DNA of 44,777 nucleotides, taken from contig JACRIW010000117.1 in NCBI GenBank assembly GCA_016215625.1, forward strand, positions 1 to 44,777. The letters are read 5' to 3'. Below are positions 33,439 through 42,156 of the stretch, one piece after another. The position numbers and the translations under genes were made by a program. Source of the DNA: Candidatus Eiseniibacteriota bacterium. Its GTDB lineage: Bacteria > Eisenbacteria > RBG-16-71-46. The notes beneath the pieces were generated by a model. That model saw only the letters and a list, made by a program, of their open reading frames with translations. It was not told where the DNA came from and did not search any database. Every line of letters begins with the position of its first letter. The first letter of the stretch is position 1.

Positions 33439-36400
33439 TCAGGTGGTGAGGTGCTTGAGGTCGGTCTTCAGCTTCCACAGCTTGTAGATCGCGGGATACA
33501 CCAGCAGTTCCATGAGGAACGACGTCGCGAGCCCGCCGATCATCGGCGCGGCGATGCGCTTCATGACGTCCGCGCCCGCCGACGTGGACCACATGATCGG
33601 CAGCAGGCCCATGAACGCGGCGCACACGGTCATCATCTTGGGTCGCGCGCGCTTGACCGCGCCGTGCAGGATGGCGTGGTCGAGGTCGGCGCGCGTGAGC
33701 AGCCGGCCGTTCTTCTTCGCGTCGTCGTACGCGAGGTCGAGGAACAGCAGCATGAACACGCCGGTCTCGGCGTCGAGCCCGAGCAAGGCGATCATGCCCA
33801 CCCACGCCGCGATGGACACGTTGTAGCCGAGCAGGTGGAACAGCCCGATCGCGCCCACCGCCGAGAACGGCACGGCGAGCATGACCAGCGAGGTCTTGAA
33901 GAACGACTTCGTGTTCATGAAGAGCAGCGCGAAGATCAGCACGAGCGTCACGGGCACGATGAACCTCAGCCGTTCGCCCACGCGGATCATGTTCTCGTAC
34001 TGCCCGCTCCACTGCAGCACGTAGCCCTTCGGCAGCGTCACGTGCGAGCGCACGAGCTTCTTGGCCTCCTCGACGTAGTGCCCGACGTCGCGGCCGGTCA
34101 TGTCCACGTAGACGTAGCCCGCCATGAAGCCGTTCTCGTCGCGGATCATCGAGGGCCCGGAGGTGAGCCGGATCGTGGCGAGCTGCGCGAGCGGCACCTG
34201 CGGACCGGCGGGCGTCTTCACGAGCACGCGGCCGAGGCGGCCGACGTCGTCGCGCAGTTCGCGCGGGTAGCGCACGTTCACGGGGTAGCGTTCGCGCCCC
34301 TCGATCGTCGTGGTGACGTTCTCGCCGCCGACCGCGGACAGGATCACGTCCTGCAGTTCGGCGACCGTGAGCCCGTGGCGCGCGAGCGCGTCCATGCGCG
34401 GCTCGAGATCGAGGAAGTAGCCGCCCGTGACGCGCTCGGCGTACACGCTGCGCGTGCCCGGCACCGTGCGCATGAGCGCTTCGATCTCGCCGCCCAGGCG
34501 CTCGATCTCCTTGAGGTCCGAGCCGAAGATCTTGATGCCGATGGGCGTGCGCACGCCGGTCGTCAGCATGTCGATGCGCGCCTTGATCGGCATCGTCCAG
34601 GCGTTCGTGACGCCGGCGATGCGCAGCTTCGCGTCCATCTCGGCCGTCAGCTCGTCCCACGAGATGCGGTCCGGCCAGATCGGGCGCACGAGTCCCTTGA
34701 GCGCTTCGGGCAGCCAGCGCGAGTACCAGCGGTCCTTCCCGCGCCAGGTCGCCGGGTCCTTGAGGATGACGGTCGTCTCCATCATCGAGAACGGCGCCGG
34801 GTCGGTGCTCGTTTCGGCGCGGCCGGCCTTGCCGTACACGCGCTCGACCTCTGGGAACGACTTGAGCACGCGATCCTGCTTCTGGAGCAGCGCCTGCGCC
34901 TCGGCCACCGAAATACCGGGCAGCGTCGTGGGCATGTAGAGGATCGTGCCCTCGTTGAGCGGCGGCATGAACTCCTGCCCCAGCGTGAAGTACGCGGGAA
35001 TCGCGAGCGCCACGACGGTGGCCGCCGCGAGCACGACCTTGCCCGGGTGGCGCAGCACGAACCGGCACGCCGGGTCGTACACCTTGAAGATGGCGCGGCT
35101 GATCGGGTGCTGCTCCTCGGAGTGGTACGTGCCGACGAACGCGTGCGTCGCGAGCTTCGCGAGCGCCGCCGGCTTGAACGTGAACGGGTTCATGCGCGTG
35201 AACAGCATGCGCATGGCCGGATCGAGCGTGATCGCGAGCACCGCCGCGAGCGCCATGGCGATGTTCTTCGAGTACGCGAGCGGCTTGAACAGCCGGCCTT
35301 CCTGGTCTACGAGCGCGAAGATCGGCAGGAACGACACGCTCACGACGAGCAGCGAGAAGAACACCGACGGCCCGACTTCCTTGAGCGCCTCGAGGCGCAC
35401 CTCGTGGAAGTCGCCCTTGCGCCCTCCCGCTTCCCACTCGTGCAGCTTGTTGTACGCGTTCTCGACTTCGACGATCGCGCCGTCCACGAGCACGCCGATC
35501 GAGATGGCGATGCCCGCGATGGACATGATGTTCACCGACACGCCGAAGTAGTAGAGCGGGATGAACGACAGCAGCACCGAGATCGGGATCGTGAGGATCG
35601 GCACGATGGCCGACGGGATGTGCCAGAGGAACAGCAGGATCACCGCCGCGACGATGAGCATCTCGATCACGAGCTCGTGCTTGAGCGTCTCGATCGCGCG
35701 CGTGATGAGGTCGGCGCGATCGTAGGTCGTCACGATGCGCACGCCCGGGGGCAGCGACGGCTCCAGTTCGTGCAGGCGCGCCTTGACCGCCTTGATCACG
35801 TTGAGCGCGTTCTCGCCGTGCCGCATGACCACGATGCCGCCGACGTGGTCGCCGATGCCGTCGAGGTCGGCGACGCCGCGGCGCAGTTCCGGCCCCAGCT
35901 CGATGCGTGCGACGTCGCGCATGAGCACCGGCACGCCGCCCTCGCGCGTGGCGAGCACGATGCGCCCGAAGTCCTCGACGCTGCGCGAGTAGCCGTGCAC
36001 GCGCACCATGTACTCGGTGCCGCTCCATTCCACCAGGCGCGCGCCGGTTTCGTTGTTCGAACCGCGCAGCGCCGCCGTGACCGCGGACAGCGGCAGGTCG
36101 TAGGCCGCGAGGCGGTTCGGATCCACGACGACCTGGTACTGCTTCACGTAGCCGCCGATCGACGCCACTTCGGCGACGCCCGGCACGGACTGCAGCGCGT
36201 AGCGAAGCGTCCAGTCCTGGTACGAGCGCAGCTGGTCGAGCGAGTGCTCGCCCGATGCGTCCACGAGCGCGTACTGGAACACCCAGCCGACGCCGGTCGC
36301 GTCGGGCCCGAGTTCGGTGCGCACGCCCTCGGGCAGGCGCGACTGGATCTTGCTCATGTACTCGAGCACGCGCGAGCGCGCCCAGTACGGATCGGTGCCG

Positions 36401-36693
36401 TCCTGGAACACGACGTACACGAACGAGAACCCGAAGTCCGAGAAGCCACGGATGGCCTTCACCTTCGGTGCGCCGAGCAGCGCCGAGATGATCGGGTACG
36501 TGACCTGATCCTCGATGATGTCCGGCGAGCGGTCCCAGCGCGAATACACGATGACCTGCGTGTCCGACAGGTCGGGCAGAGCGTCGAGCCGGATGCGCTG
36601 CAGCGTGTGCACCGCGAACACGACGAGCGCGGCGGTCGCGAGCAGCACGATCGCGCGGTTGCGCGCGGAAAAATCGATGATGCGGCGGATCAT
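33439..36693 (-). CDS. cusA: CusA-type heavy-metal efflux RND pump, inner-membrane subunit
   Basis: A 1084-aa proton-driven exporter with the standard twelve helices and two large periplasmic loops. The proton-relay helix contains GVLVDGAIVEVENAYNKL with an Asp near residue 404. The methionines that bind Cu(I)/Ag(I) in CusA have counterparts here: Met587 (LYMPTT), Met637/638 (SMMETT) and Met701 (WTMPIK). This favours monovalent copper or silver over zinc, cobalt or nickel. An insertion of about 15 residues lies between the second and third. The ATG overlaps the CusB stop in an ATGA. The tripartite set is completed by CusB and CusC. Confidence 0.95.
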   Translation of the reverse strand: MIRRIIDFSARNRAIVLLATAALVVFAVHTLQRIRLDALPDLSDTQVIVYSRWDRSPDIIEDQVTYPIISALLGAPKVKAIRGFSDFGFSFVYVVFQDGTDPYWARSRVLEYMSKIQSRLPEGVRTELGPDATGVGWVFQYALVDASGEHSLDQLRSYQDWTLRYALQSVPGVAEVASIGGYVKQYQVVVDPNRLAAYDLPLSAVTAALRGSNNETGARLVEWSGTEYMVRVHGYSRSVEDFGRIVLATREGGVPVLMRDVARIELGPELRRGVADLDGIGDHVGGIVVMRHGENALNVIKAVKARLHELEPSLPPGVRIVTTYDRADLITRAIETLKHELVIEMLIVAAVILLFLWHIPSAIVPILTIPISVLLSFIPLYYFGVSVNIMSIAGIAISIGVLVDGAIVEVENAYNKLHEWEAGGRKGDFHEVRLEALKEVGPSVFFSLLVVSVSFLPIFALVDQEGRLFKPLAYSKNIAMALAAVLAITLDPAMRMLFTRMNPFTFKPAALAKLATHAFVGTYHSEEQHPISRAIFKVYDPACRFVLRHPGKVVLAAATVVALAIPAYFTLGQEFMPPLNEGTILYMPTTLPGISVAEAQALLQKQDRVLKSFPEVERVYGKAGRAETSTDPAPFSMMETTVILKDPATWRGKDRWYSRWLPEALKGLVRPIWPDRISWDELTAEMDAKLRIAGVTNAWTMPIKARIDMLTTGVRTPIGIKIFGSDLKEIERLGGEIEALMRTVPGTRSVYAERVTGGYFLDLEPRMDALARHGLTVAELQDVILSAVGGENVTTTIEGRERYPVNVRYPRELRDDVGRLGRVLVKTPAGPQVPLAQLATIRLTSGPSMIRDENGFMAGYVYVDMTGRDVGHYVEEAKKLVRSHVTLPKGYVLQWSGQYENMIRVGERLRFIVPVTLVLIFALLFMNTKSFFKTSLVMLAVPFSAVGAIGLFHLLGYNVSIAAWVGMIALLGLDAETGVFMLLFLDLAYDDAKKNGRLLTRADLDHAILHGAVKRARPKMMTVCAAFMGLLPIMWSTSAGADVMKRIAAPMIGGLATSFLMELLVYPAIYKLWKLKTDLKHLTT

Positions 36694-38003
36694 CGCCGGT
36701 GTCCGGCGTGCGGGTCGGCGGGCGCCGTGGCTGCCGGCACCGCCTGCAGGGCGGCGCGCAGGCGCGACTCGGAGTCGAGCAGGAAGTTGGCCTGCACGAC
36801 GACGGACTCACCGGCTTCGAGCCCGGACGACACGAGCGCCTGGTCGCCGGTGCGGCCGCCGACCGTGACGGCCCGCGGCTCGAAGCGGCGGTCGCCCGTC
36901 TGCACGTACACGAGCTGCCGCACGCCCGTGTCCATGATCGCGTCGTTCGGCACGAGCACGCCCTCGTCGTGCTCGCCCTGCAGCTCGACGTTCGCGTACA
37001 TGCCGGGCTTCAGGCGCTGGCCGGGGTTGTCGAACTCGAACCGCACGCGCAGCGTGCGCGTGTCCGTGTCGAGGAAGGGATAGAGATACGTGATGCGCGC
37101 CGTGTACACCTTGCCCGGCTCCTCGGAGAGCGTCAGGCGCGCGCTCTGCCCCACGCGCACGTGCCGGGCCTCGTTCTCGTAGATCTCCGCCTCGATCCAC
37201 ACGCGCGAGAGGTCGGTGACCGTGAAGATCGTCGTGCCGGCTTCGATCTGCATGCCCTCGAAGACTTCCTTCGCGCTCACGAAGCCCGACACCGGAGCGT
37301 CGAGCGTGATCGTGCGCGTCGTCCTGCGCGTGGACGCGATGCGCGCGATCACGTCGGCGGGCACGTCGAACAGTTCGAGCCGGCGGCGCGTGGCGTCGAG
37401 CATCTCGGCCGCGGCGCGGCGCGCGTCGTCCGACGGGCCGTCCTTCGCGCGATCGCTCGCCTGCAGCGCGCGCAGGTACTCCTCCTGCGTCGCGAGCAGC
37501 TCGGGCGAATAGAGGGCGAGCAGCGGCTGGCCCTTGCGCACTTCCTGCCCGCTGAAGCTCACGAACAGCCGCTCGACCGAGCCCGGCACCTTGGTGTGCA
37601 CGTGGCGCAGCCGGGTCTCGTCCGCCTTCACCTCTCCCACCGTGCGCACGGTCGAGGCGAGCTCGCCGTACTGCGCGGTCGCGGTCCGGACGCCCGTCAG
37701 CTCCAGCTCCCGCTCGGTGAGCTCGACGACGGCGTGGCCTTCCACGGCGCCGGAGGACGTGCCTCCCGCGCCGTGTGCCGTGTCGGCATCGGTGGGTGCC
37801 GTGATCAGCGTGAGGCTCATGCCGCAGATCGGACAGCTGCCCGGCCGGTCCGACACGTACGTCGGATGCATGGGGCAGTGATACTTCGCGGCCGCGGCCG
37901 CCGTGTGGGTCGCGCCGTCGTGCTTCGCGCAGCTCGTGACCAGCGCGCCCGTGACCAGCAGGAGCGACAGGCAGGCCCCAAGCCATCTCGCCGTGCGACT
38001 CAT
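36690..38003 (-). CDS. cusB: CusB-type periplasmic adaptor (membrane fusion) lipoprotein
   Basis: A 437-aa adaptor that links CusA to the outer-membrane channel. The N-terminal lipobox VTSC marks a lipoprotein. Next comes a heavy-metal-binding YHCPMHP..CPICGM module (about residues 41-62) that could sense or deliver metal. The body has the usual barrel-sandwich and hairpin domains (VRTVGEVKADETRL, APVSGFV..GMQIEAGTTIFTV, PGMYANVEL). The tail is His-rich (DPHAGHRR). The ATG has GGAGGTG upstream and overlaps the CusC stop. It overlaps CusA downstream. Confidence 0.93.
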   Translation of the reverse strand: MSRTARWLGACLSLLLVTGALVTSCAKHDGATHTAAAAAKYHCPMHPTYVSDRPGSCPICGMSLTLITAPTDADTAHGAGGTSSGAVEGHAVVELTERELELTGVRTATAQYGELASTVRTVGEVKADETRLRHVHTKVPGSVERLFVSFSGQEVRKGQPLLALYSPELLATQEEYLRALQASDRAKDGPSDDARRAAAEMLDATRRRLELFDVPADVIARIASTRRTTRTITLDAPVSGFVSAKEVFEGMQIEAGTTIFTVTDLSRVWIEAEIYENEARHVRVGQSARLTLSEEPGKVYTARITYLYPFLDTDTRTLRVRFEFDNPGQRLKPGMYANVELQGEHDEGVLVPNDAIMDTGVRQLVYVQTGDRRFEPRAVTVGGRTGDQALVSSGLEAGESVVVQANFLLDSESRLRAALQAVPAATAPADPHAGHRR

Positions 38004-39310
38004 CGGGCACCTCCGGGATTCGTGGCTTCGCCGTTCTCGTTGCGAAGCCGGGCCAGTTCGGCCCAGTTGGAGTACGCCTCGGCCTCGCGGCGCGCGAGTT
38101 CCGCGCGCGCGTCGAGCCAGGCCTGGAAGTTCGTGAGCACCGCCGTGAAGTCGCCACGGCCGACCATGTAGTTCGAGCGCGCCGATTCGTACGAGAGCCT
38201 GCTGTCCGGAACGATCCGGTCGCGATATCGCGCGACCTGCTGTTGCGAACGAATGCCTTCGTGCACGAGGCGTGTGTAGTCGGAGCGGGCCGAGAGCAGC
38301 GCGCCTCGCTCGGCGGCGCGTGCGGCGAGCAACTGCTGCTCGGCCACGCGTGCCTTGGCGCGTGTCTCGGACCCGCCCCACAACGGGAGGTCCATCCCCA
38401 ACCGCAACGTGACCACCTTGTCCATGCTTCCGCGGAAGCCCACGCCCGCGCCCGCGACGAAGTCGGGCAGGCGCTCGATCCGCGCGGCGCGCAGCTCGGC
38501 TTCGGCGGCGCCGGTCTCGGCGGCGCGCACCGCGACCTCGGCCGCCTCGTCGGACTTGTCGAGCGTGCCGAATCCCTCGGCTTCGGGCGTGGGCGGCAGC
38601 GCCGTCACTCGTCCCCAGATGAAGTCCTGCGTGTCGTCGGCACCCGCGAGGCGGCGCAGCGCGAGCTGCGTCGAGGATGATTCCACGTCGAGGTCCTCGA
38701 GCCGCACGTCGAGCCGCTGTTGCGCGAGCCGCGCCTCGATCATCGGCTCGCTCTCCGCGGAGCCGGCGCTGTAGCGCTCTCGCGCGCTGGCGGCGATCGA
38801 GGCGAGCGCCTCACGGCCTTCGACCAGCGCCTGCCGCTCGATGCCCAGTGCGTACGCCCGCGCGTAGAGCACGCGCACGTCGCGGACGAGGTCGCGCCGC
38901 AGCGCCTCGAGCTCGCGCTCGCGCACCGTCACGCCCGCTTCGGCCGCGCGCCTGCGGGCGCCGCGCTTGCCGGGGAACGGGATCGTCTGCGTGAGCTGCG
39001 GCCCGATCATCGACATGTCCACGTCGCCCACCGTGTACGTCGGGAAGCCGACGTCCTGCAGCATGAGCTCGAGCATCGGGTTCGGCAGCGCGCCCGCGCC
39101 GCGCACGGCTTCACGCGCCGCCTGCAACCGCGCGCGCAGTTCGGCCACGTCCGGCGACTGGGCCAGCGCACGCACGACGAAACTGTCCACCGGCGCCGCG
39201 ACGGGCGCGGGCAGGGGCGTCTCCGCGGGCACGTACGCGCCGACGGGCGAAGCGTGTGCGTTGCACATCAGGACCAGCGCGAACGGCACGCGCAGGGTGG
39301 AAGACTTCAT
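38000..39310 (-). CDS. cusC: CusC/TolC-type outer-membrane efflux protein
   Basis: A 436-aa outer-membrane factor with a signal peptide and two TolC-like helical repeats. It shows LARLQAAREAVRGAGALPNPMLEL in the first half and the matching LRAARIERLPDFVAGAGVGFRG in the second. It provides the exit duct for the Cus pump. The ATG at 39310 has GGGAG upstream. Its stop overlaps cusB in an ATGA. A 132-base gap separates it from the small Cys-rich gene upstream. Confidence 0.9.
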   Translation of the reverse strand: MKSSTLRVPFALVLMCNAHASPVGAYVPAETPLPAPVAAPVDSFVVRALAQSPDVAELRARLQAAREAVRGAGALPNPMLELMLQDVGFPTYTVGDVDMSMIGPQLTQTIPFPGKRGARRRAAEAGVTVRERELEALRRDLVRDVRVLYARAYALGIERQALVEGREALASIAASARERYSAGSAESEPMIEARLAQQRLDVRLEDLDVESSSTQLALRRLAGADDTQDFIWGRVTALPPTPEAEGFGTLDKSDEAAEVAVRAAETGAAEAELRAARIERLPDFVAGAGVGFRGSMDKVVTLRLGMDLPLWGGSETRAKARVAEQQLLAARAAERGALLSARSDYTRLVHEGIRSQQQVARYRDRIVPDSRLSYESARSNYMVGRGDFTAVLTNFQAWLDARAELARREAEAYSNWAELARLRNENGEATNPGGAR

Positions 39311-39442
39311 GAAGGACACTCCCGAAACGATCGGTGCATCGCCCGGCGCAGGTCGCGGCGGAGTACGCCGCATGCGCCACGTTCACGGCGGAAGGCACGC
39401 GCGGTTCAGGCGCGGGCGATCAGACGCCGCGAAGGATGGGTG

Positions 39443-39913
39443 TCAGGCGATGGCGGGAGGAGCGCGCAGCCCGTGCGCGCAGGCCGGGGCCGGAACAGAC
39501 GGGCCGCCGACGTCGGGCGCGGGATCGGCCGAGACGATCGGCGCGTCCGGGGCGAAAAGCGAAGCGACGGCGAGGATGGCGACCGGCGCGAACGACTCGG
39601 ACTCGGGCGCCGGAGCGATCGCGAGCGGAGCGGGCGACTCGGCCGTCGTGAGGCTGCAGCTGCAGTGTCCGGAGTTGCAGGAGTGCGAGGACACCGGCGA
39701 ATCGCACCCCGACCGCGCGGGGGCTTCGGCCGCGGCCGCCGCGGCCGCCTTGGCGGCCTTCGCCGCGCAGCAGCCGTGGGCCGGGCTTCGCTCGGCCACC
39801 GGGGCCTTTTCGGCGGCCATCATCCCGGCGCACACGCAACGCGCGGACTCAAGCGGCATGAGCGCCGCCACGAGCAGGACGAGCAGTACGCGGATGGCCG
39901 AAACGAAACGCAT
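39443..39913 (-). CDS. Small cysteine-rich exported protein heading the copper-efflux operon
   Basis: A 156-aa protein I cannot assign to a named family. An N-terminal hydrophobic segment (about 5-20) leads into RCVCAG. A low-complexity Ala/Lys stretch has GCC and SGCDS, a HSCNSGHCSCS cluster follows, and a second hydrophobic segment lies near 108-120. There are ten Cys and several His/Met residues, consistent with binding soft metals. Its position first on the strand ahead of cusCBA suggests a metal-trapping or sensing role, which is an inference. GAGGGG precedes the ATG. Confidence 0.65.
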   Translation of the reverse strand: MRFVSAIRVLLVLLVAALMPLESARCVCAGMMAAEKAPVAERSPAHGCCAAKAAKAAAAAAAEAPARSGCDSPVSSHSCNSGHCSCSLTTAESPAPLAIAPAPESESFAPVAILAVASLFAPDAPIVSADPAPDVGGPSVPAPACAHGLRAPPAIA

Positions 39914-39950
39914 CAGTGAGGACCCCTCGTTGGAATCGGATGACGGACGA

Positions 39951-39980
39951 AGCCTGCCGTCCGCGGGCGGCTCGCGTCAA
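39951..39980 (-). promoter_or_regulatory. Weak candidate promoter of the copper-efflux operon
   Basis: On the minus strand, -35 TTGACG (39980-39975), an 18-bp spacer and -10 CAGGCT (39956-39951). The -35 is good and the -10 poor, which would suit a promoter twisted into activity by a MerR-type regulator. No such regulator gene is in the window. Confidence 0.3.
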
Positions 39981-40056
39981 GGCCGTTATCGGTCCGCGCC
40001 CTCCCCGACTGTGCCCCGAAGTCGAAGCCTGACCGGGGCGTGACAGCGTCTCCGGG

Positions 40057-40671
40057 TCATCTGGAGTGCCCGGGGTCCCGGCAACGTTCATAGGTCGGAG
40101 CATCGATGGGAATCCACTCCGTTCCGTTCACGCCTCGGCGATTTCGGGATCTCGAGGCGAGGGGAAATGCACAGGCCACACGAACCCAACGTTCCTGGTC
40201 GCGGGCCAAAGCCCGGATCTCGTCGACCGCCTCACTCAAATCCTGGTCCTGACTGAAGAGCAGGCAGACGTCATAGGACTCGGCGCGGGCCAGTCTCACC
40301 ATGTCGAGGGCGATGCGCACATCGATTCCCTTTTCCTGTCCGACTCTCAGGGAGATCTTCGAACCATCCGGGAGTGAGACGGACTGCTGCCGATATCGAA
40401 TCGGCCGCGTGAAGGTCCGGATGCCTCGAGATCCCATCGTGGCGAGCCGAGTGGCCCACCACGAGTGCCAGTGCGGCCGCGTCACCGGATCGGGCATTCC
40501 CGTATAGAAGTACACGCCCTCCAGCAGCCAATGGCGCGTGCCACAGATCGTACGGGCGAGGCGCAGGACGTCGTAATCGGGCACTTCGTGCCCGAAGGCT
40601 TCTCGCGCTCCATGGAAGAGGTTCTGGCCGTCGACGAACGCAACCACCCGCTTCACCCAGGGCTCTTTCAC
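40057..40671 (-). CDS. NYN-domain (PIN-like) ribonuclease
   Basis: A 204-aa protein of the NYN superfamily, which are metal-dependent, mostly RNA-cutting nucleases. The signature VVAFVDGQNLFHG at residues 9-21 provides the first acidic residue (Asp14). GIDVRIALDMV near 114-124 and FSQDQDLSEAV near 138-148 provide the rest. The start is GTG at 40671, or a TTG one codon earlier, both served by a CGGAG site. The DNA here is less GC-rich than its flanks (37 of 60 bases at 40201-40260) and codon choice is more relaxed, suggesting lateral transfer. It lies between two unrelated operons. A defence or toxin role is possible but unproven. Confidence 0.85.
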   Translation of the reverse strand: MKEPWVKRVVAFVDGQNLFHGAREAFGHEVPDYDVLRLARTICGTRHWLLEGVYFYTGMPDPVTRPHWHSWWATRLATMGSRGIRTFTRPIRYRQQSVSLPDGSKISLRVGQEKGIDVRIALDMVRLARAESYDVCLLFSQDQDLSEAVDEIRALARDQERWVRVACAFPLASRSRNRRGVNGTEWIPIDAPTYERCRDPGHSR

Positions 40672-40686
40672 CAAGGCGACTCCGAA

Positions 40687-40737
40687 GCGGGGGCAAAAAG
40701 GTACCCCGCCGGAGGCCTTTCGGCTGATCCAGCGGGG
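40687..40737 (-). promoter_or_regulatory. Candidate attenuator in the NYN leader
   Basis: On the minus-strand RNA, CCCCGC (40737-40732) can pair with GCGGGG (40709-40704), followed by TTTTT at 40699-40695, a terminator-like arrangement. The same GCGGGG can instead pair with CCCCGC at 40692-40687, which loops out the T-tract and ends next to the ribosome-binding site. It may equally be the terminator of the upstream anti-sigma operon. Confidence 0.5.
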
Positions 40738-40755
40738 GGCAAATCGCTCAGGGGC

Positions 40756-40785
40756 ACGCTAGGCGATCACGCGATACGGATGCAA
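40756..40785 (-). promoter_or_regulatory. Candidate promoter of the NYN gene
   Basis: On the minus strand, -35 TTGCAT (40785-40780), an 18-bp spacer and -10 TAGCGT (40761-40756). A perfect TTGACA also occurs at 40820-40815 but has no -10 at the right spacing. Confidence 0.4.
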
Positions 40786-40827
40786 CCAGAAACTCCTCGA
40801 GCTCTTTGAAGATGTGTCAATCCCCGT

Positions 40828-41544
40828 TCACGGCACGCGCAGCGTCCGCGGTGCGGTCTGCGCCACGAAGTCTCCCCCGGCGCGCGCCTCCACGTACCAC
40901 GCGACCTGGTCGCCGTGCCGCAGCCCGTCGGGCAACGCCGCCGACTCGAGCGTCAGCTGCGTGTCCGTGACGATCTTCGTGCGCGCGATCTCGCGCAGGG
41001 CGCCGTCGAGGAACACGACGCGATATTCGTCCGAACCGGGCTCGGCGCTCCACGACAGCTCGAGCCCGCCCGCGACAGGCCTCGCCGGGTTCGCCACGAA
41101 CGACTCGGCGCCGGCCGCGTCGCGCATCACGGGCTCCGGCGCGTTCGCGCGCCAGAGCGCGACGCCGGCCGAGGCCACGACGAGCAGGGCCGCGAACGCG
41201 AACGCCGGCCGCAGCGCCCCGAAGCTCCACCACGGCGCGCGCGCGCGCACACGCGCGGGCGCGGGCTCCGGCACGAACTCGCGCGGCGCCGCCGGCTGTG
41301 GAGCGCCCTCGGGCTCCCGCGACTCCCGCACTCCCGTCAGCTCCGCGATCGTCTCGCGCAGCGAGGCGTCGGCCGCGGCGAAGCCCGCCGCCGCGGGCGC
41401 GGCCGTCGTCGAGGCGAACTCGCCCAGCATGTCGGCGAGCGAGCGGCACCGCGCGCAGTCCTCGACGTGGCGGCGCCGCGGATCGGCCTCGGGCAGCGCG
41501 AGCAGCCCTTCGAGCTCCTCGATGGCGGGACAGCGATCGCTCAC
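40828..41544 (-). CDS. Membrane anti-sigma factor with zinc-finger-like N-terminus
   Basis: A 238-aa single-pass membrane protein. The N-terminus has HxxxCxxC (His26, Cys30, Cys33) with Cys5 nearby, the pattern of zinc-binding anti-sigma domains. A Pro/Ala-rich linker (about 75-105) leads to one membrane helix (about 113-131). The rest is exported and contains a beta-sandwich resembling fibronectin type III (about 155-238). The GTG start at 41544 forms a GTGA overlap with the sigma-factor stop and has a GAGGAGG site. It probably holds the upstream sigma factor at the membrane. The exported domain could sense envelope state or be a protease target. Confidence 0.85.
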   Translation of the reverse strand: MSDRCPAIEELEGLLALPEADPRRRHVEDCARCRSLADMLGEFASTTAAPAAAGFAAADASLRETIAELTGVRESREPEGAPQPAAPREFVPEPAPARVRARAPWWSFGALRPAFAFAALLVVASAGVALWRANAPEPVMRDAAGAESFVANPARPVAGGLELSWSAEPGSDEYRVVFLDGALREIARTKIVTDTQLTLESAALPDGLRHGDQVAWYVEARAGGDFVAQTAPRTLRVP

Positions 41545-42128
41545 TCGACCTCCTCGAAGCGCGCGTGCAGCGCGGCGCTCAGCTTCTGGCGCGCGGTCTG
41601 CAGCAGGCTGCGCGCGCCCGAGGCGCCGCCCAGCCGCAGCAGCCGTGTGATCTCTTCGACGTGAAGCCCTTCGTGTGCACGCAGCCACAGCGCCCGCCGC
41701 TCCATCGGGGACAACGCCTCGTCCATCGCGTCGAGCACGCGCTCCAGGAGCACGCGCGCATCGGCCGCTTCCTCGGGCCCGGCCGCCCAGTCGTCGAGCG
41801 TGTCGGGCTCGATGCCGTCGTCGCGGCGGAGACGCCTCGCGCGCAGTGCGCTGCGGCAGCGGTTCCGGGCGATCGTGAACATCCAGGTGGAGACCGAACA
41901 GCGGAACTCGAACCCCGGCAGCGCGCGGTGCGCGCGCACGAGGCACTCCTGCGTGAGGTCGAGCGCGAGCTCGCGGTCGCGCGTCACGCGCCAGCACCAG
42001 GCGAAGAGCCGCTCGCGCCAGCGGAGCAGCAGCTCCGAGGCGGCGTGACGGGCTTCGGCCGAGTCCGGGTCCCGCTGGACGGCACGCACGAGCGCTTCGT
42101 CGTCGAGCTCGCGTACGTGTCGTTCCAT
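41541..42128 (-). CDS. ECF RNA polymerase sigma factor
   Basis: A 195-aa sigma factor. Region 2 spans about residues 35-100 (LFAWCWRVTRDRELALDLTQ, then STWMFTIARNRCRSALRARR). Region 4 lies at about 130-190 (LSPMERRALWLRAHEGLHVEEI, RLLRLGGASGARSLLQTARQKL). Length is normal for the family. It lies 28 bases downstream of a TPR-CHAT protease gene and overlaps the anti-sigma gene that follows, so all three are almost certainly co-transcribed. The ATG at 42128 is preceded by GAGGG. Confidence 0.93.
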   Translation of the reverse strand: MERHVRELDDEALVRAVQRDPDSAEARHAASELLLRWRERLFAWCWRVTRDRELALDLTQECLVRAHRALPGFEFRCSVSTWMFTIARNRCRSALRARRLRRDDGIEPDTLDDWAAGPEEAADARVLLERVLDAMDEALSPMERRALWLRAHEGLHVEEITRLLRLGGASGARSLLQTARQKLSAALHARFEEVE

Positions 42129-42156
42129 GGGGTGAGACCCTCGTTCGGGAAATCCG

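Noticed and set aside
33451..37083. A long plus-strand open frame opposite cusA
   Set aside because: Shadow of a GC-rich gene. The protein is a His/Arg/Asp-rich mixture without any recognisable motif.
40815..40820. Perfect TTGACA on the minus strand next to the anti-sigma stop as the NYN -35
   Set aside because: The hexamers 16-18 bases downstream (AGGAGT/GGAGTT) do not resemble a -10. The TTGCAT/TAGCGT pair nearby is a better candidate.
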